From: Aphrophora alni | Lineage: Eukaryota > Arthropoda > Insecta > Hemiptera > Aphrophoridae | DNA: 64,000 nucleotides | Reading direction: 5' to 3' | NCBI GenBank assembly: GCA_963513935.1 | Contig: OY740773.1 | Coordinates: 102,657,291-102,721,290 of the forward strand | Shown here: positions 1-12,380 of the stretch, piece by piece | How positions within the stretch are numbered: position 1 is the first letter of the stretch | How the letters are laid out: every line of letters starts with the position of its first letter | Translations under genes and position numbers: made by a program | Notes under the pieces: model-generated | What the model was told of the DNA's origin: nothing | Databases searched by the model: none | The model's input: the letters and a program-made list of their open reading frames with translations, nothing else

Positions 1-946
1 TTGTTGCCGCGGTTCCCAGCATGCACTGTTCTTCCGTTCCCTTGGTTACTCAAATAATATTCTTTCGCCTTGTACAATTTGATGTTCCTGACTTGAATAA
101 ATTATAATTTTGATTTTACTTTATGTCTTTTTTGCCTTTGGTCTCGTGATAATATTTATTCATATTTACATTGTCGATTCTTAAATGAGTTTACTGATTT
201 TATTGTTAATTGTATAATTTCCCGTTCCAACAGAATGACGTACTTATATCTATGACTCAAGTAGTCCTAGTTCTAATTCTAATTATATAACATTTGGGTC
301 TTACGGTTACTATTTATGTTCTTAAATTTACTTTAAGGATTATTTTACTATTCTAACTATTCTAACAGATATTGTGACTTATTATTTATTTTTATTTGAT
401 TTTATTAATTTCGATTGTGATAGTCGTTTCTTTGATCTAGTTGTACTAACAAAAACATGGCGTTCATAGGGAATGCGTTTTACCTTCATATATTGTATAT
501 GCTATCTTCTGATGATTAAAATAAAAAAATAGTTGTTTACTGAGGCTATATATATATATATGTGTAGTGCTTATATTAATTTATGGTGTAGTGTTTGTGA
601 TAGTATTATGGAATTGGTTTCAATGTGTTTGTTTAGATGTGAGGTTATAGGTTTTCATGTTACAAGGCTCTGTCTAGGCTTTATTCTATATTTGAGAATT
701 ATATTTGATAATATCCATTTCTATATGGATTTGGGTGAATTCTTGGGGTGTGAATTGGTTTTGACATAGTTAATTTAGTTATTGATGATGTTTTTCCTTG
801 TGTATTACTTTCGTAAATTGTTTAGGCCTATCAGCTGATATTTTAGTGTCGGTTTCTTGGTTGGCTTTGTGGGTCATTGAACTTTGCTTTGTTTTGGTGT
901 CGTTTATTTTAGGCTAACTTTTTATGATGGAATTTGTGACGTTATA
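1..946 (-). repeat. 3' LTR of the Ty3/gypsy element, partial
   Basis: Copy of 7962-8907 at a constant offset of 7961 bases. The window begins 752 bases inside the LTR, so the distal part and the flanking target site cannot be seen. The proximal edge at 946 is followed by the polypurine tract complement. Confidence 0.93.
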
Positions 947-1781
947 AATGCCCTTTAAATTTGTTTTTGTGAAGTTTACTGAACAATAAATAAATTTATA
1001 ACTAACAAATTACATTGTAAAATAACATATATAACATAATATAACATAACATAACATACATTGAACACTTATTCTTATGGAATTATAGGTTATCCTTACT
1101 TATTTTATCAGTTGATTTTGAATTGGTTTAACAAATTGAATAAAATTAACAATTGGATCATATGGATCTTATTCTCATATTAGGCTACATATACCTAATT
1201 AATTGATATTTTATATCATAATTCATGGTTCATGGGGTTATACATAGTTTATCATTTGGGTAACACTTTATAGTTGGGGACACATGTTTTATCATTGGGG
1301 TGGGAAACATATAATTGTCATATGACATATAGTTCATACTAAGGAATGTCCATTGGACATGGGGAATACACATTTCGGGGACACTTTTACATAAATACAT
1401 ATTTTGTGATACTGTTCATTTTTATTTCACTGTTTTTATATGGGTTCACTATTCATGGAGATATACATATATTTTAACATATAAATATTTGTGATAATTC
1501 ACTGTTTATGGGGGGAATAAGTTGTGTGGGTTGTGGGAAAAATACTGTTTATGAGGGACCATTTTGTTTGTAGTAAAAACACATTGTTGATGGGGAACAT
1601 ACATATAGATAGTCACATTTTTTTATATTTAAGCACTTTGTTTATGGGGAATATACATATATATAGGGAATTATATATAAATGGATAGTCACATTGTTTA
1701 TGGTGAACACATGTTTTATAGGGGACACTTGTTTTATATTGAAGTACATTGTTTATATCGTTGCACTTAACTTTATGTCGA
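947..1781 (-). other. non-coding 3' region of the retrotransposon with degenerate repeats
   Basis: Between pol and the 3' LTR there is no ORF of note. The plus strand carries recurring G-rich phrases such as TATGGGGAA and GGGGACAC between about 1230 and 1760, at irregular spacing, suggesting degenerate short repeats. An env gene would normally lie here in errantiviruses; none is present. Confidence 0.6.
950..962 (-). other. polypurine tract (plus-strand primer)
   Basis: On the minus strand AAATTTAAAGGGC sits three bases upstream of the 3' LTR start. It is short and only partly purine, but it is in the required place. Confidence 0.5.
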
Positions 1782-4700
1782 TTATGTTGGTTCGTCGGAG
1801 GTCTGTACAGGCAAGGCAATTTTGTAACGACGTAGGAGAGATATGTGATATGGTCCATAGGTTTTTCCATTATCATCGATTAGGGAGTAAATGGCTTTTC
1901 CCATTTTCTTCAATATTTTTAATGGTCCAACATATATTGTGAACAATTTTGCTGTTTCACCATATCCCATACTGGATTGGGGAAATGACTTTACTAGTAC
2001 TAAATCATTTTCCTTGAGTATCGTTATCTTATGTTTTGCATTTAATTTCTCTGCTCTTTTGGCTTGTGTGGTTTTTATTCGAGATTTTGTTAATTCTAAC
2101 TTTTGTTGAATGGGGATTTGCATTTTGAAAGGGTTTTGTATTACCTCTTCCCAGAATCTGATATCACATTTGTTTAGTTGTAATTCATTGGGAGTGAAAC
2201 CAGTGGTTTCATGTTGTATTTCGTTTAGGAAACTGTTTATGGTACTTATGTAGTTTGACCAACTTCTGTGATTTTGAGCACAATATGTCCTGAGACAGCG
2301 TTTGACTTCTTTTATAGGACGTTCTGCCATGTTTGATATGGGGTGGTATACTGGATTTAGTATGTGTCTTATTTGATTCTCTTCTAGTTTTTGAATCCAA
2401 ATTCTACTTTTGAATTGAGTACCATGGTCAGTTAAAATTTTCTTAGGTTTTCCGTATGTGGGTATGTATTCTTTGAACATTCTGTCTATTACTGCCTGTG
2501 ATGTGGCTCTCTTTAGATTGTATAATTGGACAAATTTTGTGAATGTATCCAGAATGATGAAGATATATTGGACACCACCTCGACTTTTTGGTAAAGGACC
2601 AATCAAATCGATTGCGATTAGATCTCCTTTTCCTTCAGATTTGACTCCACTAGTCTCTCCATAGAGAGGATGGTTACTGTGTTTGCATTTTTGGCAGGTA
2701 TCGCAGGTTCCTATTAATTGTCTAATTTTCCTAGCCATATCTTTAAATATGAAATCCTTTTGTAAAATTTGCAGGCATTTCCTTGCTCCACAGTGTAGAT
2801 AAAATTTATGGCATTCTGAGATTAAAGTATTGACAAGTGATTGGGGTATTGTAATTAACCAATTGTTGTGATGTTTCTGGTATAGTATGTCGTCATTTAT
2901 TCTAAATCTATTATGTTCTGTAGTGTTTGAATTTTTAATTTGGAGATATATCTGTTTGAGAGTTGGATCGTTTTGTTGTAATTGTATTAAATTTCGAAGG
3001 TTTTCTAAAAGTTCTAAATTGTGTTCTCTTTCTAAATTTGCGACTATTAATTCTGGTGTGGTTGTCAATGAGTTCTGTTGATTCTCATCTGTTCTGACTC
3101 TGCTGAGTAGGTCAGCTATTGTGTTATCCACTCCTTTACAATGTACAATTTCAAATTGGTGATCTTGTAATGCAAGTATCCATCTAGTTAATCTACCATT
3201 TAACAATTTGCATGTTTTCAAAAATGTCAATGCTTTATGATCAGTAATGATCGTTAATTTTGCGTTTAAAATGTAATGTCTGACTTTTTGTATGCAGTAG
3301 ACGACTGCTAGCAACTCCTTTTCTGTAGTGGTGTATCTGATCTCGCATTTCTTCAATGTTTTGGATATAAAGAGGATAGCCCTTTTGTTGTTCTGGCTGT
3401 CAATTTGGAATAAATGTCCTCCTATCGCAACGTCTGAACTGTCTGTTTGTAGGTAGTAGGGTTGGTTTGGCATAGGATGGTTCAATACATTTGTTTTTAG
3501 AAATAAGTTTTTAATTTCTAGGAAGTGTTTCTCTTCATTAGAAGTCCAAATAAATTTTACTTTCTTAGAAGTCAATCTCATTAAAGGTTGTACAGTTTTT
3601 GCATATTTGTCTACGAATTTGTTGTAGTAGTTGATACCTCCTAGGAACCGTTTGAGTTCTTTCCTAGTGGTGGGTGATGGAAAGTCTTGAAAACATTTAA
3701 TCTTTTCTGAATCTGGTTCTAGACCAGTAGTGGTTAAATAGTACCCTAAGAAAGGAACTCTATCTCGACAAAAGATTGATTTAGACAGTTTTATTGTCAT
3801 CTTTGCATCTGCAAGTTTTCTAAATACATATTCTAAGTGTTGTAAGTGTGAATTGAAATCAGGTGATATAACACATATATCATCAATGTAGACTAAAGAA
3901 AAGTTTTCTATCGTGTTCTTGAATACTTGGTCTAGTGCTCTTACTAGGGCAGCTTGTGAAGTGGATAGACCAAAAGGGGTTACAACATATTGATACACTT
4001 TGCCTCGAAATTGAAATGCTGTATACTGTCTAGATTGTGGTTCTAGCTCAATCTGCCAGTATGAAGAGGTAAGATCTAATGTAGTCAGCCAGTTGGAATT
4101 TGTAGCTTTAGCTAATAGCTCATTAATGCTTCTGTTACATTCATAGTCGGGGGTAATTAGTGCGTTTATACGTCTCATGTCTAGACATATACGGAGATCG
4201 CCAGTCTTCTTTTTGACAATTATAATAGGGTTTACAAATGGGCTGTTTGATTCCTCAATTATATTGTCCTCGAGCATGTCATTTAATTTTCTCTCTACTT
4301 CATCCTGTAAATTTATGGGTATTGGATAACTTTGGGCTCTATAATGTTCTGGATTGTCTACCCTGATATGGTGTTGGTACATGTTGCAACGTCCAGGTTT
4401 GTCTGAAAATACTATATTGTTTTGTTTAATTAGGTTGATTATTAGGTCCTTTTCTATTTTGTTGAGTTTATCGTTGTCTTTAATTAAATCGTTTATTTCA
4501 CTGTTGTTGTTATTATTATGATTTTGAGTTTGATTATTGTTATTTATTCTATATTCATTGTCGTCGTATTTTATTATTTTGCATCCTGCTGACTCATTAC
4601 TTTTGCTATCGAACTTCATTATTAATATTCTATTATCCTTACTCATTATAGTAATTGTATTAATCTTGAAATTTATTTCCATTTTTAGCATACGTATTGC

Positions 4701-5251
4701 GTCTATTCCCATTATGCAATCTTTAATAAGGTTGGGGACAATTATACATTGGATATCAAACTCGATATGTTTTATTTGGGCTTTTAATAGCACAATGTGT
4801 GAAATTCGTTTCGATTTATTGTTCAACGCAGTGGTGATGAATGTGTTACTCACTGGCAACTGTTCAAAATGACCTAAATTGTTCTTGTTTACCTGGAACC
4901 AGTTATCAGAAATACAGGATATACTGCTTCCCGTATCTACTAACGTATTTGTGGATATACCATTTAAATTTATAGTTATTTCTGGACACTTACAGTTGGT
5001 TTGATCTGGACTATTGTCATTGTCTTCATTTAATAGAAATTCTCTATCGTAATAAAGGTTTGAGATGTTGTAATCATTATAGTATGATTTGGTTTCTTTT
5101 TGTGGCTCTGTTCCGATTTTTGTAAAATTTGTTGGCACTGACTTAGAGTGTTCAGGTTTTTCTCGCAGATATCTCTCGCTTTTGCCTGTACAGCCTTGGT
5201 TGTTATTCGAAGTTTGGTCTAGGCCAGTGCGTTGGAGTTTAACTCTTGGTT
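1782..5251 (-). CDS. pol: Pol polyprotein of the Ty3/gypsy element: protease, RT, RNase H, integrase
   Basis: The frame is open from about 5251 and has no ATG at its head. A conventional reading would start at the GTG at 5138 (1118 codons), but synthesis by -1 frameshifting from gag is more likely. Domains in order: retropepsin with LVDTGSS; reverse transcriptase with the catalytic box YIDD; RNase H starting LQTDSSDVAIGGHL; integrase with an HHCC zinc region (H...H...CDTCQKC), catalytic D in DLIGPL, D in TDHGTQF and E in ERPIKE; then a GPY/F-like module (YVGPLKI). No chromodomain and no internal stop are seen. The protein copies the RNA and inserts the cDNA, so the element may be mobile. Confidence 0.93.
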
Positions 5252-6940
5252 ACATTCCTCCTGAGGCACTTGTATTGGTTTCTCTAGTGTCGGTGGTTTA
5301 GTATTCATTGCTATAGCTTGACATATCATTCTTTGCTCGTTTGTAGGATACCTAACCTCTCTTCGCTCTTGGTATGGGCCTTTTTGTTGATAATATCGTT
5401 CTTGGTCTTGTTGTGGTTGTCTGTATTTGAACTCAGTCCTTATGGGTTCTGGTTGTCTATCGTAGTTGGTTTTCTGGTTATAGTTTCGGTTTTGATTATA
5501 ATTGTTTGTATAATGTTGGCCATAACCGTTGGTGGGCCTCTGATTGGGTCTGTAGCTATTTTGACTTTTATAAGGGTGTTCTCTGTTCTTTCTGAACTCG
5601 TTTTGGGATTGATAATTCCTAAAGGGTGGTTTTTGTGGTTGGTTGTAGTTAGTATTTGTTTGGTAATGTCTAAATGGTCTGTTGTTGGTGGGATTTCGTG
5701 TTCCTCTCGGGCTTGTATTATTACGTCTCCTAATTTCCGAGTTTGCCTCTTCCGTATCTTCTCTTTGTAGAAGGTCAGCAAATTCCTTTATTGTACTTAT
5801 ATTCTGTACTCTTTGCGCATCCTGTATGCGTTGGTCAAAATGTTCTACTAGGGTTGCGATGATGTCTTCCTCCGGTGGTTGGGGAGTCATCGACTTCATT
5901 ATTAACACCCTGTCAATGAAGTATTCACTTCGAGTGAGTTTTCCTCCTAAACGATATTGTTCGAGTTCAAGTTTTTGCCTAATTCCTTTTTGAACATCCT
6001 TATTCCAAAACTTGGATAGGAATTCTTCGCAGAATTGCTGGAAATTTGTAGTATCGCCTTTTATTAATTGCCACCACCGAGCAGCACTACCCTCTAAACT
6101 GTTGTCGATTATGTCGAATAGACAGTCTCTGTTGTATCCGATCTGGTTGATTTGTCGACAAGTTAACCTCTCGTAGTATCTTGTTAATCTATCCAGATAA
6201 TCATTTGGATTATTCTGTCTTCCGTTAAATTTAGGAAGTATCGGATTAGTTAAATTGTTGATTTCTTGACTATTACCTCCACAAGTTACGTTTATATGGG
6301 ATGGTATGGCATTTTCGATATTTGATTTCGGTAGTTCAGCAATCATAGCTTTTACCTCATGGATCACATTATTTTTATTTTGTAACAATTGCTTCTCAAT
6401 TGTGGCCTTCTGTAGGTCTAGGGACTCATTTAAACTCTGACTATTGATTGTGGAATCTAATCTACTTTCTAGGTTGTCTATTCTTTGGTTGTTCTCTGTC
6501 ACAGCTTGTTCCATTTCAATTAATTTATCTGTAAATTGAGTTTCTACTATAGCTATCTGTATTGCCAAACATTCCTTTAAATTAGTAATTTCTTTCTGGA
6601 CTATTTCAAAATTTTCCTTCAAATTGGATTCATTTTGAATAATTTTTAATTCTAGTTTTTCCTGATTTTGTTTAAATTTATGGTCGATGTTAATCTGTAG
6701 ATTGTTAATTAACAGCGTCATTTGTTCTAATAACGTAGGGACATTTGGTTCTGTATCTTGGACACTACTAGCACTACTCTGCTCCATAACCTCTATTTGG
6801 CTAGGCCTAACATTTAGTTCAGTGTCATTGGCATTAATAGTCTCTCTAAAGGTTTTCAATTTCCCTTCCTTGGCTTTTCCGGTGGGATTAATTTTAGGCC
6901 TAAGGTTATATTTGCTACTTTCTTCTTGGTTAGCGTCCAT
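5219..6940 (-). CDS. gag: Gag polyprotein of the Ty3/gypsy element
   Basis: An ORF of 573 residues starting MDANQEESSKYNLRPK. Residues about 70-215 are rich in E, Q, K and L and look like coiled coil. Residues about 220-390 match the retrotransposon Gag fold seen in insect gypsy elements (conserved aromatic and basic stretch around WNKDVQKGIRQKLELEQYR). The tail from about 405 is rich in N, Q, R, P and Y and should bind RNA. No CCHC zinc knuckle is visible, unlike many gag proteins. It ends with TAG at 5219-5221, overlapping the pol frame by about 30 bases. It is the capsid protein that packages the element RNA. Confidence 0.9.
   Translation of the reverse strand: MDANQEESSKYNLRPKINPTGKAKEGKLKTFRETINANDTELNVRPSQIEVMEQSSASSVQDTEPNVPTLLEQMTLLINNLQINIDHKFKQNQEKLELKIIQNESNLKENFEIVQKEITNLKECLAIQIAIVETQFTDKLIEMEQAVTENNQRIDNLESRLDSTINSQSLNESLDLQKATIEKQLLQNKNNVIHEVKAMIAELPKSNIENAIPSHINVTCGGNSQEINNLTNPILPKFNGRQNNPNDYLDRLTRYYERLTCRQINQIGYNRDCLFDIIDNSLEGSAARWWQLIKGDTTNFQQFCEEFLSKFWNKDVQKGIRQKLELEQYRLGGKLTRSEYFIDRVLIMKSMTPQPPEEDIIATLVEHFDQRIQDAQRVQNISTIKEFADLLQREDTEEANSEIRRRNNTSPRGTRNPTNNRPFRHYQTNTNYNQPQKPPFRNYQSQNEFRKNREHPYKSQNSYRPNQRPTNGYGQHYTNNYNQNRNYNQKTNYDRQPEPIRTEFKYRQPQQDQERYYQQKGPYQERREVRYPTNEQRMICQAIAMNTKPPTLEKPIQVPQEECNQELNSNALA
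5237..5243 (-). promoter_or_regulatory. candidate -1 ribosomal frameshift site GTTAAAC in the gag-pol overlap
   Basis: In the gag frame the codons read G TTA AAC, a heptamer of the type known to support -1 slippage (GUUAAAC is used by equine arteritis virus). The pol frame lies at -1 relative to gag, is open across this point, and has a stop codon a few codons upstream, so pol entry has to occur in this short overlap. I did not identify a downstream pseudoknot. Confidence 0.65.
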
Positions 6941-7193
6941 TTTAAATTATTATTTTTGATTTTGGTATATGTTTTTGAGTTTAAATAGATAAATTACTAA
7001 ATTGAAATTAGGTTAATCTTAATTCTAATACATATCTTATTCTAGGCTATTAAATTTGTTCAATCTTATAATTAAAGTTGAATGAATCCTTATTTCTAAA
7101 ATGTTGTCTTAAATTTAATTTCAATTTACTTATATAATATATTTACTTAACCTAAGTCATTCTGTTGAATTCTCAGTTTGTTCATGCCCTAAT

Positions 7194-7206
7194 CGTTGCG
7201 GCGCCA
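7194..7206 (-). other. primer binding site (tRNA-primed minus-strand start)
   Basis: On the minus strand the sequence TGGCGCCGCAACG lies three bases inside the LTR. TGGCGCC starts are typical of retroelement primer binding sites complementary to tRNA 3' ends (tRNA-Lys-like). The exact tRNA cannot be fixed by eye. Confidence 0.75.
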
Positions 7207-7209
7207 TTT

Positions 7210-8907
7210 TATAACATAATACTTTTCTTATATGTTATAAAATATTTTATCTTTATTATAAAATCCAAAATAGTGAAGTTACTTTATTAAAAATTTATTT
7301 GAAATATCTACAACTAGTCTTCAACTACTACTAAATAAGTTGACAATAATGCAGATAATTTCAGTTATAGAAATTCATTTGTTTATTCATTTAAATTATA
7401 AATATTTTCTTTTAGTAAATTATTTCTTGTTAAACATTAATAATATTTGCTTTTGAGTTCTTTTAATAACACAACAAGGTTAAATTGTCTTTAATTACAA
7501 AGTTAAATTATTCCAGGCTAGCTCTAGGTTTGGGTTCATTACATATATCTTTATCATAGAATTACAAAGTTCTTTTATAAATATTAGTAATTAATATTTA
7601 TTATTTTCTCGGGGCAGGCACTCGACCAGACATGAACAAACTGTTTTTAACGCATTTTGTGAAGTTACAGTTAAGAAAAATTGAGATTTAGGATCGGTGT
7701 TCTTTTTTGAAATAGGCTTATGAATTGTAAAATTTGTTAAAGTTTATTTTCAATATTAAGAGTTTCTGGACTTTATTATGTTTAAATTTACAGAGGATAC
7801 CACTCTCTGTGTGATTTAGCACTGAATTTACCACTGTTTATACTGTTTTAACATACTAAAACTTGACGGCATCACTTTTAAAATTACGAATAGAAATTTT
7901 CATCTTTTGGCTCTGAAGTCTTGGATTGGAATGAATTTTTGGCTTCGGTTTTTGAATTGAATTGTTGCCGCGGTTCCCAGCATGCACTGTTCTTCCGTTC
8001 CCTTGGTTACTCAAATAATATTCTTTCGCCTTGTACAATTTGATGTTCCTGACTTGAATAAATTATAATTTTGATTTTACTTTATGTCTTTTTTGCCTTT
8101 GGTCTCGTGATAATATTTATTCATATTTACATTGTCGATTCTTAAATGAGTTTACTGATTTTATTGTTAATTGTATAATTTCCCGTTCCAACAGAATGAC
8201 GTACTTATATCTATGACTCAAGTAGTCCTAGTTCTAATTCTAATTATATAACATTTGGGTCTTACGGTTACTATTTATGTTCTTAAATTTACTTTAAGGA
8301 TTATTTTACTATTCTAACTATTCTAACAGATATTGTGACTTATTATTTATTTTTATTTGATTTTATTAATTTCGATTGTGATAGTCGTTTCTTTGATCTA
8401 GTTGTACTAACAAAAACATGGCGTTCATAGGGAATGCGTTTTACCTTCATATATTGTATATGCTATCTTCTGATGATTAAAATAAAAAAATAGTTGTTTA
8501 CTGAGGCTATATATATATATATGTGTAGTGCTTATATTAATTTATGGTGTAGTGTTTGTGATAGTATTATGGAATTGGTTTCAATGTGTTTGTTTAGATG
8601 TGAGGTTATAGGTTTTCATGTTACAAGGCTCTGTCTAGGCTTTATTCTATATTTGAGAATTATATTTGATAATATCCATTTCTATATGGATTTGGGTGAA
8701 TTCTTGGGGTGTGAATTGGTTTTGACATAGTTAATTTAGTTATTGATGATGTTTTTCCTTGTGTATTACTTTCGTAAATTGTTTAGGCCTATCAGCTGAT
8801 ATTTTAGTGTCGGTTTCTTGGTTGGCTTTGTGGGTCATTGAACTTTGCTTTGTTTTGGTGTCGTTTATTTTAGGCTAACTTTTTATGATGGAATTTGTGA
8901 CGTTATA
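7210..8907 (-). repeat. 5' LTR of the Ty3/gypsy element (1698 bp)
   Basis: The outer edge at 8907 is where similarity with the other LTR stops. The inner edge at 7210 is inferred from the primer binding site three bases away. The LTR begins TATAAC and ends GTTATA on either strand, a perfect 6-bp terminal inverted repeat in place of the common TG...CA. It is unusually long for the class. The 78-codon ORF inside it (8494-8730, repeated at 533-769) has no recognisable content. Confidence 0.85.
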
Positions 8908-9199
8908 CGTTTCGCATTCTTGCCGCTAGGCGCGTGTATGTCGTTTGAAATGAATGGAATTAATATAAATTTGCATGATAAATTATTTATTGACAACATC
9001 TCTTTCGAGTTGTTACAAATGCAAGAACTAATTTAAGGCTACAAAAGCTGTTAAACAAACTTTTGGGTTATAGGCTATCAGTACCAATACAACACCACAA
9101 AATTTCTTAACTGTCTTCGTATGAATTAATGAAATCCCACCATTCTTTTATGATAACCCTGTAGTATGCTCATATAATTAATAATAATAATAAAAGCCC

Positions 9200-10130
9200 T
9201 ATTGAAATTGACAAAAATCAAATTGAAAATGTCAAAATGGCAGCCATTTAAAACAGTTTATATCTCGTGTATTATTTTACTCACTGAGGATCAATATAAA
9301 TATGGTGTGGCTGTAATTGTTGGTACAAATTAATTTCAGCAAAATCATGGTTTGTGTGACATTGTTTTTTCAATCTTTATTTGACCTGTTTTATTACCAA
9401 AATAATTTTTTTTCGTTTACTATTATTTTAAACTAAATTTAACAAAAATATGAAATAATATCATTATAAACGTACAAGTATTTAATTATAAATTTACTCA
9501 CTAAGTTTGTGAACAAAACTGTATCCAAGTTGGTTGAAATGGATGTGGTCACTCAGTTATTAAAAAATCTAAATATTACATACCTAAACAATTATTAATA
9601 CTTTACAAAATTATGGCGTTACAAAAGCATTATCAACTCATTTGTGTATCAACATCTTACACTGTGTGTACAATAGTTTTAAAACACAATTTTCAAACAA
9701 TATATAATAAAAGTTATGATGTTTTTTAATTGGCAATGCATAGGCTATTGCAAAGAAGACTGTAAAGGACATGCCAATACAATCTAGCGAGTAATACATA
9801 AACTATTAGAGCTAAAAGCTGAAGACAGAATGGCAGACATTTCCCTCACGTCCTCGTGTGTTTGGACCAAATGAGCACAATACATAAACACTACATCCAG
9901 AATGGGTTAATTTATAACACATTAAATTTAAAAATAATTTGCAGATTTCAATTCTGTATGTAATGGTACCAACCCCATCAGTCTATGAAAAGAAATAGCA
10001 AAGTTATCGTGAAAAATGTAATTTCAAAACCTGACCTAAGAAAATGTGATTTTTATATGGTTATGATCTGGCAGGGCTGAGTCACTCACACAAATGTAGC
10101 GACTGGATGTTTCTTCACATATGTTCAATT
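9200..10130 (+). repeat. dispersed repeat family A, long copy
   Basis: The stretches 9202-9290 and 9945-10130 match the reverse complement of 26845-27190 with many substitutions but clear collinearity (for example ATGGTACCAACCCCA in both). The roughly 650 bp between the two matching blocks are absent from the other copy. No ORF is visible, so this is a non-autonomous or decayed interspersed repeat. Confidence 0.7.
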
Positions 10131-10371
10131 TCCGGGACCGCCTCATCCAAGACATTAACATAAGTGAAAAAAGTGAAGACTGTTTTATATATACCGTACA
10201 CATCTAGTAGTGATATACACAATTACGAGATTCAGTAAACATATGTAATGTCTGTTTAAAACAAATTTACCCTATTCTACATATGCCGATCTCTTGATTT
10301 GGTGTGTGATAATGTTTATCATTAAAGGCGACATTATTTTATGAATGGGGTATAGAAAAACTAATTACCAG

Positions 10372-11076
10372 TAGGGCTGTGCTCGTTAACGGGTAACAGC
10401 TAACCGCCAACATTGACCATCGTCAATGATCAACGCAGTTGACGAAGAAGTGCAATAACTGCTAACGTTGATCATTTGCTTAGTGCTTGCAGGTGACGCA
10501 TCAGTGGTTCTTTGTTAGCGACAGCGGCCCACTCGATGCGCTTGCACCCAGCTACACGTACGCCTCTCAGTCGTCTGTTAGTTTAGTTGAGCAACTAAAG
10601 CAAATCAATTAACGCCAACTTTATTAATCAACTGAATCAACGTATGTTTCTACTGTAGCCTACTATTTTACAGTTTGTTTTTTACTTAATCTAAAACTGT
10701 ATAAAATGACGACTGGATAATACAAAAATAGTGTGGTGTAAATAACCAACTTGAATTTATTTTATCGCGCATTGGAATTATTGTAATAATTGATTAATTA
10801 ACTAGTAAATAGTAATACAAATAACTCCAAAACTTATTCCCCTGTAAATAATCAGTTTTTATTTATCTAAGAAACAGGCGACAGTCGATTGATGACTAGA
10901 GCCTTCTCACTTCTCACTGAACACGTGCACTGCACACCTGCACACTGAACAAACAAAGACGCTTGGTCTTCTGTTCTGTCTGGCAGGTTTACGTTAGCAG
11001 TTTTTTTCAACAGTTAATCACGCTTACGTTAACTGGTGTTGACGTTGACCATTGTTAGCGTTAACGCCCACCACTA
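10372..11076. mobile_element. non-autonomous hAT-like element (705 bp)
   Basis: Terminal inverted repeats start TAGGGCTGTGC on the left and TAGTGGTGGGC on the right strand, and both continue with related GTTAACG and GCTAAC motifs. The flanks ATTACCAG and GTTACCAG match at 7 of 8 positions, as expected for an 8-bp hAT target duplication. The interior is richer in G+C than its surroundings and encodes nothing recognisable. Confidence 0.65.
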
Positions 11077-12284
11077 GTTACCAGGTATGATAAGTGGATA
11101 AGGTATGAACAATTCATCATCATAACTTTAAACCCAGAATACATTTGTTTTATCTAAGTATTAAATACTGAACCATTGATTTACAATCACCAATTTTCAA
11201 TAAAGTCTCTAATGTTCACTAGTTTACTATACAGTATTCTCACAGATTAAAATAGTTTAAAATTATGAATCCGTTTTCTATGAATTATGAATAAGGCTTA
11301 CATCCTTATCATCTAAATTACGAGGAACTACAATATGATTAAGATAAAACTATGATCATTAAACTAACAATTCTGAATCGAGTTAGACATAGACAATCAT
11401 CCCAACTCAGTCTTAAAACTCAGTGTTCTAAAACAACCACAAACTACTTTTTATGATGAATATTATTCCTTGTGAATGTTTGTGTAAGAAAGTTTTTCCT
11501 ATAATTTTGTCATCAAAAAGAGAAATAACCTATGTGTTAAATACTACACTGAAATCTGTTATAAGTTCAGAAAAAATGATAGTAAGAGTAAGTCCTAGAC
11601 TGTCAGTTCGTGTTTCATCGCTTCATATATTTAGAAATTTGAAAATTTAATCTCTAAAATACTTATATGTATTTAAAAATGTGTAAATGTTTTATCGAAG
11701 ATTTGAAATGAAAAATGTAGAGATGTTAACAAAGAAGAAGAAGAAGAGAGTTAACAAAAGTAAAGGTTTTAAATAATTAGAAATTTCTCTTTGAAAACAA
11801 ATTGTATATCCAAATATTTTTTAATACTAATTTTAAAGAAACAAATTTTGCTTTTTAAAAATAATATCACTTTGACATAACTATAAAATAAATAAGTTAA
11901 CATAATCAGACTTAAATTATTACAACTGAGAGTTTAGAGTAATTTGTTAAACAATTTTATTAATTATCATTTTTAAGAAATAAAAATATAACAACTATAA
12001 ATAAATAATATCATAATTAAATTATATTTTTTAGTTTATAATCATTTTGCCACTTAAATCGAACTAAAATATAAAATAATATTACTTTTTGTTTATCTTG
12101 TCCAATTTTATTTTTAATAGCACTATTCAAATTTTAGGGTTCACCTATTCGTTAGATAATAAAGCACAACCAAATTCAAAACAAACATTGATCTAAACTT
12201 CATTATGCTTTAATTTAACTCTGAGCAATGGTTATATTAGGTGATGACATAATACAAGAGGTTCTATCTATGTTTGACCGTTGA
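11077..12284. other. AT-rich intergenic DNA
   Basis: I see no gene, terminal repeat or conserved motif here; only AT-rich sequence with short homopolymer runs and a GAA run near 11733. Confidence 0.6.
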
Positions 12285-12330
12285 TTTTCTTTTCCCTTAA
12301 ACACAAAAACCTCTCGGTCATCATTGACCT

Positions 12331-12380
<50 letters not shown>

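Larger units (their letters stand above)
1..8907 (-). mobile_element. Ty3/gypsy LTR retrotransposon, nearly complete, cut by the window start
   Basis: Sequence seen: bases 1-946 repeat 7962-8907 without a difference I could find, giving two direct LTRs. The internal region is 947-7209. In element orientation (minus) the order is 5' LTR, primer binding site, gag, pol, polypurine tract, 3' LTR. The pol order protease, RT, RNase H, integrase defines Ty3/gypsy as opposed to copia. No envelope-like ORF lies between the pol stop (1782) and the 3' LTR, so this looks like a plain gag-pol element. The inferred full length is about 9.66 kb; the outer 752 bp of the 3' LTR and its target duplication lie outside the window. 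Identical LTRs and open gag and pol suggest a recent insertion. Confidence 0.95.

Noticed and set aside
495..520. CTGATGA at about 507 in the LTR (also about 8468) as a hammerhead start
   Set aside because: No stem II or GAAA at the required spacing follows.
533..769. 78-codon ORF in the LTR, repeated identically at 8494-8730
   Set aside because: It is duplicated only because both LTRs carry it; composition is AT-driven and no domain is recognisable.
947..1781. Search for an envelope gene downstream of pol
   Set aside because: The longest minus-strand frame is 87 codons without signal peptide, furin site or membrane segment.
5318..5770. 150-codon plus-strand ORF with hydrophobic stretches
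   Set aside because: It is the antisense shadow of the N- and Q-rich gag tail; the hydrophobicity is a by-product of complementary codons.
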